Below, one piece after another: positions 59,801 to 64,000 of a DNA stretch of 64,000 nt (positions are counted from its first letter, which is position 1; each line of letters opens with the position of its first letter). The stretch is from Anagrus nilaparvatae (Eukaryota > Arthropoda > Insecta > Hymenoptera > Mymaridae). The translations under genes were made by a program, and so were the position numbers. The DNA is taken from contig JAKSXM010000275.1 of the NCBI GenBank assembly GCA_022575985.1, forward strand, positions 62,001-126,000. The letters are read 5' to 3'. The notes under the pieces were generated by a model, which saw only the letters and a list, made by a program, of their open reading frames with translations, did not search any database and was not told the origin of the DNA.

Positions 59801-62219
59801 AACCATGTTAAATTTTTCTGGAAAATTAATTTTATTGGTACATGATAACATTAAACATTTTCATTCTTTTAATATTATCATTTTAATTTTTCAAATATTA
59901 CCTTTTGAAACTCATTTTAGACAATTAATGGCAGCCAAGCCTTCTCAAAGGTAAATCAAAAATCTTTAAATGCATTTGAATATACAAAAAGAAACTTTAT
60001 TGTTTTCATTATTGACTTAACTATTTTGTTATATGTTAACTGTTAACCCTGACTAATTTTTTGTATTTTTTTTCACTCCTGTCAGCAATACACAATGTGT
60101 GGACAAGTACGTCAACAAATGAAATAACATTATTTTATGTAATTTACTTTTTTAAAGGAATGCCATTGTAGTTATATCATGTTTTTGTCTGCAAAATTAA
60201 TTTATTTACTTATAAAATAATAAAAAAATGTGTAAGATATATAATATAATTATAATATATTTTTTGAACGCATCGCTTACAATTTTGACTGCTTTAAATT
60301 GTGCAATATAAAATTAAAACACTATAATATTTGTACTAAACATCATTTTTTTCTATTTTACAATTAAATCATTTTATAAAAAACAACTCGTTTCAAAACG
60401 TTAACTTTTCATATTCAGGTTTGTCTTTAATGAGAAAAATAAAATAATATTTAAATAAACTATGAACATTCTTTATGTTATTGAATGGTCGAGCAACTTA
60501 ATAATATTTTGCCATTTTTTATAAAATGATTAAGTTGTAAAATAGAAAGAATAATTAATAATATTGAATACAAATATTATAGTGTTTTAATTTTATGGTT
60601 TTTACAATTGGAGACAAATTAAAATATAATTGTGCATTATAATTAATTAATCATCTTAGTGGCTCATGTAGAAATTTAAAACTTAAAAAATAACTTTTTA
60701 ATAAAATTTTCACTCCATGTTTTGTTTGATTAATAATCGGTTTCTAATGTAAATATTAACGTTATGTATGTTTTAAACCATAATTTTTTCAAATAAGAAC
60801 ACTGTCTGTTTTTTGTTTCTCTTATAAAAATCTCACAAATATCTACTTACTTATAATAGCTAAAAATTCAAAATTTCAGGATCACTACACTGTAGCTGTT
60901 ATGCATGTAGGAGCACCATCTTGTGGGATGAATGCTGCAGTGAGATCATTTGTTAGGAACTGCATTTATCGTGGAGATAAGGTATTTGACAATTAATAAA
61001 AATTTTAAAGCAAATTTTTTATATGACATTATAATTAGGTCTATGGGGTGTGTGATGGAGTTTCTGGGTTAGAAACGGGAAAGTTGAAACTTATGGATTG
61101 GCCTTCGGTAACTGGCTGGGTAGCTCAGGGCGGTGCATTTTTAGGTACAAAGCGAGCTCCTGCAAAAGACGATCAGTTACCAGAAATTGCCCAGCAATTA
61201 AAGGAGTTTGGAATTCAGGCCCTTCTTATCATTGGAGGCTTTGAGGTAATATTTTATATACTTACTTTTACTAATTTACTCTATGAATTAATTATTTATA
61301 TTAATTAAGGGTTACCAAACTTGTCTCTCATTTTACAAAGCAAGAGATAAATTTCCAGAGTTCCGAATCCCAATTGCCATGATTCCAGCTACTATTAGTA
61401 ATAATGTTCCTGGAACAGAGTTTTCTCTTGGCTGTGATACAGCTCTTAATGAAATTACCGAAATTTGCGATCGTATCAGGCAATCAGCCCAAGGTACAAA
61501 AAGACGTGTTTTTATTATTGAAACAATGGGTGGTTATTGCGGCTATTTAGCTACTCTTGCTGGTCTCGCTGGTGGTGCTGATGCAGCTTATATATTTGAA
61601 GAAAAGTTTAACATAAAAGATTTAACTCAGGATATTATAGCCATGGCTGCTAAAATGTCAGAAGGAGTTCAACGAGGATTAATTCTAAGAAATGAAAGTG
61701 CAAATTCGAATTATAACACAGAATTTATGCAAAGATTGTTTTCTGAGGAAGGTAAAGGATTATTCAGTTGTAGAATGAATATTATTGGACATATGCAACA
61801 AGGTGGCTCACCTACACCCTTTGATCGAAATCTTGGTACAAAAATGGGTGCTAAAGCAATTGAATGGTTTACCGAGCAGTTAAAATTAAACACATTGCCT
61901 GATGGTACTATTTCCTCAAACACAAAAGAAAGCGCAGTGATGTTAGGTATTGTAAGGAGACAATATATGTACACTCCATTTGCACAATTAATTGAGGCTA
62001 CAGATTTTGAGTAAGTTAAAAATATACAGCCTTGACTATTTAACAGAATGCTAAATGTAAGCATTTTTTTATAGGCATAGAATACCAACCTACCAATGGT
62101 GGATGAAACTTCGTCCATTACTGAAAGTTTTAGCTAAACATGAATCTACTTATGAAGAAGAAGGACTTTATATAACAGTTGAAGAGATGGATAAGAATAA
62201 TGATGCTCCTTTAGTTTAA
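56894..62219 (+). CDS. Pfk: ATP-dependent 6-phosphofructokinase
   Basis: Exons: 56894-56987, 57064-57215, 57271-57671, then 57816-57924 or 58365-58473, 58975-59163, 59219-59409, 59476-59551, optional 59921-59950 and 60086-60106, 60880-60981, 61039-61245, 61310-62010, 62075-62219. 788 aa without the two microexons, 805 with both. Commits fructose-6-phosphate to glycolysis in the cytosol. Tandem fusion typical of animals. The N-half is catalytic ([42 protein letters not shown] with catalytic D169; [13 protein letters not shown]). The C-half is regulatory ([60 protein letters not shown]). Alternative exon 4 and the linker microexons imply several isoforms. Confidence 0.95.
57816..57924 (+). other. 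PFK alternative exon 4a (GC donor)
   Basis: 109 nt, phase 2 in and 0 out. Encodes [20 protein letters not shown] then [16 protein letters not shown]. Acceptor GGCTATAG. The donor reads CAG|GCAAGA, a GC donor; without it the frame stops soon after. Same length, phases and motif order as exon 4b, so including both would duplicate a conserved segment; they should be mutually exclusive. Confidence 0.85.
58365..58473 (+). other. PFK alternative exon 4b (GT donor)
   Basis: 109 nt. Encodes [20 protein letters not shown] then [16 protein letters not shown], aligned without gaps with exon 4a (about 25 of 36 residues identical). Acceptor TATTACAG, donor CAG|GTTTGA. Confidence 0.88.
58782..58870. repeat. 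Hairpin repeat C, complete palindrome (PFK intron)
   Basis: TACGGCCCTTGTCC ... AAAGAATG ... CCAAATCGCA, short loop, then TGCGATTTGG ... CATTCTTTA ... GAACCGTA; the innermost stem CAAATCGCA/TGCGATTTG is perfect. Best preserved copy of the family. Confidence 0.75.
59921..59950 (+). other. Candidate PFK microexon 1 (30 nt)
   Basis: CATTTTAG acceptor, 30 nt encoding [19 protein letters not shown] donor, phase 0 on both sides, exactly in the linker between the two PFK halves where length varies among animals. Confidence 0.6.
60086..60106 (+). other. Candidate PFK microexon 2 (21 nt)
   Basis: A strong pyrimidine tract (TTTTTTTTCACTCCTGTCAG) precedes 21 nt encoding QYTMCGQ, followed by CAA|GTACGT. 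Phase 0 on both sides, so it can be skipped or included without a frame change. Confidence 0.5.
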
Positions 62220-64000
62220 AAAAAATTTTGATTAAGGTATTTTAAATTTTTTGCAAAATTTTTTGCAAAATTTAAAATTAAATTTATTTTAAACTGTACA
62301 ACACCTATTTTACAATATTAAGAACTTGTTTGATACCTAAAACCATCATTACAGACAATTTTTTTTTAATTTTGACAACAATTGGTAATTAATAAAACTA
62401 TTTTTTAAAACATATCAGAAACGGGCTTTAACTAATCAGGCATTAGTATTTCTCCAGGAATATTAAAATTATCAGCAAAAATTTATTTAAAATAATATTG
62501 GTTGTTGTATTATTTAATATTCAATGCGAGAAACTGGTCATCTTGTTTTTGAGTTATTTTAGTAAATTTTTAATTGCTAAATTAGTTTCGTAAATATATA
62601 ATTTAAATCTAATTCTTTTAACATACTTAAAGTATAAAATTATTATTGTTGCATGTATAATAAAGTCATTTGTAAAAAGAAAATAGATTAAGAACATTAT
62701 GCTCTATACCAGAGAATAAACTATTTATAAATTTATACATAGTTTTTTCTATGAATAGAGCATGATATTATTTAATCTATTTTTTTTTTTTTTTTACAAA
62801 TGACTTAAGTTATGTTATTATAATTTAAAGTTATCTCATCATTATGCAGTAATAGATCATTAATTAACCTATGCTTAATAAGAATTCCTTAAGCAAGCTA
62901 GATTTTATGTATTTTTTATCAAGATTTTTATCAAGAAAGACTGTATTATTATGTTTTATATAAAACTAAAGTACACACGATCAAAACTTACACTACTATT
63001 TTTTACTGTGATATTATAAAATGTTATATATATTATACATGTTTAAACTATGTTTTTAACTTATAAATTATACAAAATTAAATTATTTTTATGTGAAAAA
63101 CAAAACTAATTTAAATGTAGTACAATTTTGTACCATAGTTACAATAAATAAAGTTTATTTCTATTTCTATTCTATTCTATTTTAAAAAAAGGCTGCATGG
63201 ATGGAGATAAATATGCAGCTCTTCTCAGTTGCCCTTATATTATGATGCGATTTTTTTTTTATTTTTTAAATGCATTCACCCCCACCTTGGGGGGTTGAGA
63301 CAATTTTTCCTGCTTCTAATAATGTTATTTTTTTGGTTGCCAAAAAAAAAAGATAAAAAAAATTTATACTGTGTTTTATTGTTTAAAATTTAAGGGTAAT
63401 TTTCACCCATTTTAATCTCCTTGGGTAGGGTTAATTCGTAGTTGTAGGTAATACATATAATAGTAACATATACCATGTAATATTATTATTAACTATAGAT
63501 TCAAGTTTCAATTATAATAATAAATAAAAAAATTGCTTTTTATTATTAGTTTTTCGCAATTTTCCTTATTTGGGGATAGGTTTTATCCATCACTACAATT
63601 AGCTCTATTAATATTCTAATTTTGGTCTATATCAAGTGACCCGAATATTTTGTTAAATACTCCTAAAAAAATTGGCAATAAAATTGTTTGATAATTTTAG
63701 CTTAAGTTCCTTTTAATTAGAAATATTACAAAAATATTCCTGATAAGGGATATTTTTTGCCGATTTGAGGGTTTCCCTTATTTTTAACCGAAGTACGAAA
63801 ATGTCTTTTAAATTCAAATGTTTTCGTCAGATCCAGAATCGACGTGATTAACAGTAACAATGACCCATATGTCTTGTGATAAAAATTTGATAAATAACTT
63901 AAATAAGTTATCCAAAAAGTAGTTTTTAAGAAAATTGCCTCAAAGTCAAACGACTAGGATAATCCATTTGGATTACTTGGATACACCTGGAATAATTTGG
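62220..64000. other. PFK 3' UTR and downstream AT-rich DNA
   Basis: AATAAA-type signals occur at about 62390, 62662 and 63145. No further gene recognised to the window end; a degenerate repeat-like block lies at about 63230-63450 and a GC-richer unassigned piece at 63780-63960. Confidence 0.5.
62662..62808. repeat. Palindrome downstream of PFK
   Basis: AAGTCATTTGTAAAAAGAAA and TAGATTAAGAACATTATGCT on the left pair with AGAGCATGATATTATTTAAT and TTTTTACAAATGACTT on the right. About 55-bp arms around a 35-bp loop. If inside the 3' UTR it would form a long hairpin; otherwise a small MITE. Confidence 0.7.

Noticed and set aside
1..64000. tRNA, rRNA or CRISPR-like arrays
   Set aside because: None recognised on either strand by eye; spaced repeats seen are degenerate transposon units, not direct-repeat/spacer arrays.

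Overview
This is a very AT-rich stretch of an animal nuclear genome with intron-containing genes, an insect-type odorant receptor and many degraded transposons. The receptor makes it an insect. The AT bias, compact genes and LINE/P-like/foldback load would fit a hymenopteran such as a parasitoid wasp, but that placement is inference. No prokaryotic features, CRISPR arrays, rRNA or tRNA genes were seen.

Layout. (1) 97-12652, + strand: 3' twelve exons of sarcosine dehydrogenase. Its first visible intron (567-7405) is a transposon graveyard with two antisense LINE remnants and several palindromic elements. (2) 13601-17788, - strand: a complete seven-exon lysosomal glucosylceramidase, convergent with SARDH, with MITE-like elements in its introns. 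(3) 17960-18950: a LINE remnant of the same family as one in the SARDH intron. (4) 19318-24270, - strand: a complete five-exon odorant receptor (390 aa) with a 1.9-kb foldback element in its largest intron. (5) About 24.7-35.1 kb: a repeat island. It holds a THAP/P-like DNA transposon with 44-bp terminal inverted repeats (25199-30062), itself broken by a poly(A)-tailed R1-clade LINE with a target-site duplication and by a 430-bp-period tandem duplication. Tc1-like and RNase-H-bearing LINE remnants follow. (6) 38507-49475, - strand: a six-exon tetraspanin. Its frame meets an in-frame TGA after 322 codons and then stays open for 374 more codons. Intron 4 contains two nested giant palindromes. 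(7) 52342-62219: a compact housekeeping cluster with ELP4 (-), centrin (+), EXOSC8/RRP43 (-) and 6-phosphofructokinase (+). ELP4/centrin and EXOSC8/PFK are divergent pairs that probably share promoter regions; centrin and EXOSC8 converge with 88 bp between stop codons.

The genes act in separate processes: mitochondrial one-carbon/glycine metabolism, lysosomal glycolipid breakdown, olfaction, membrane organisation, tRNA wobble modification, centriole function, RNA decay and glycolysis. There is no sign of an operon-like system. The most notable points are the tetraspanin TGA with its long open extension, the duplicated 109-nt exons in PFK (one with a GC donor) plus two candidate microexons, the GC-AG first intron in centrin, and a set of palindromic, probably non-autonomous element families spread through introns.

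Exon boundaries were set by hand from splice consensus, reading-frame continuity and remembered family similarity; no alignment or search was run.
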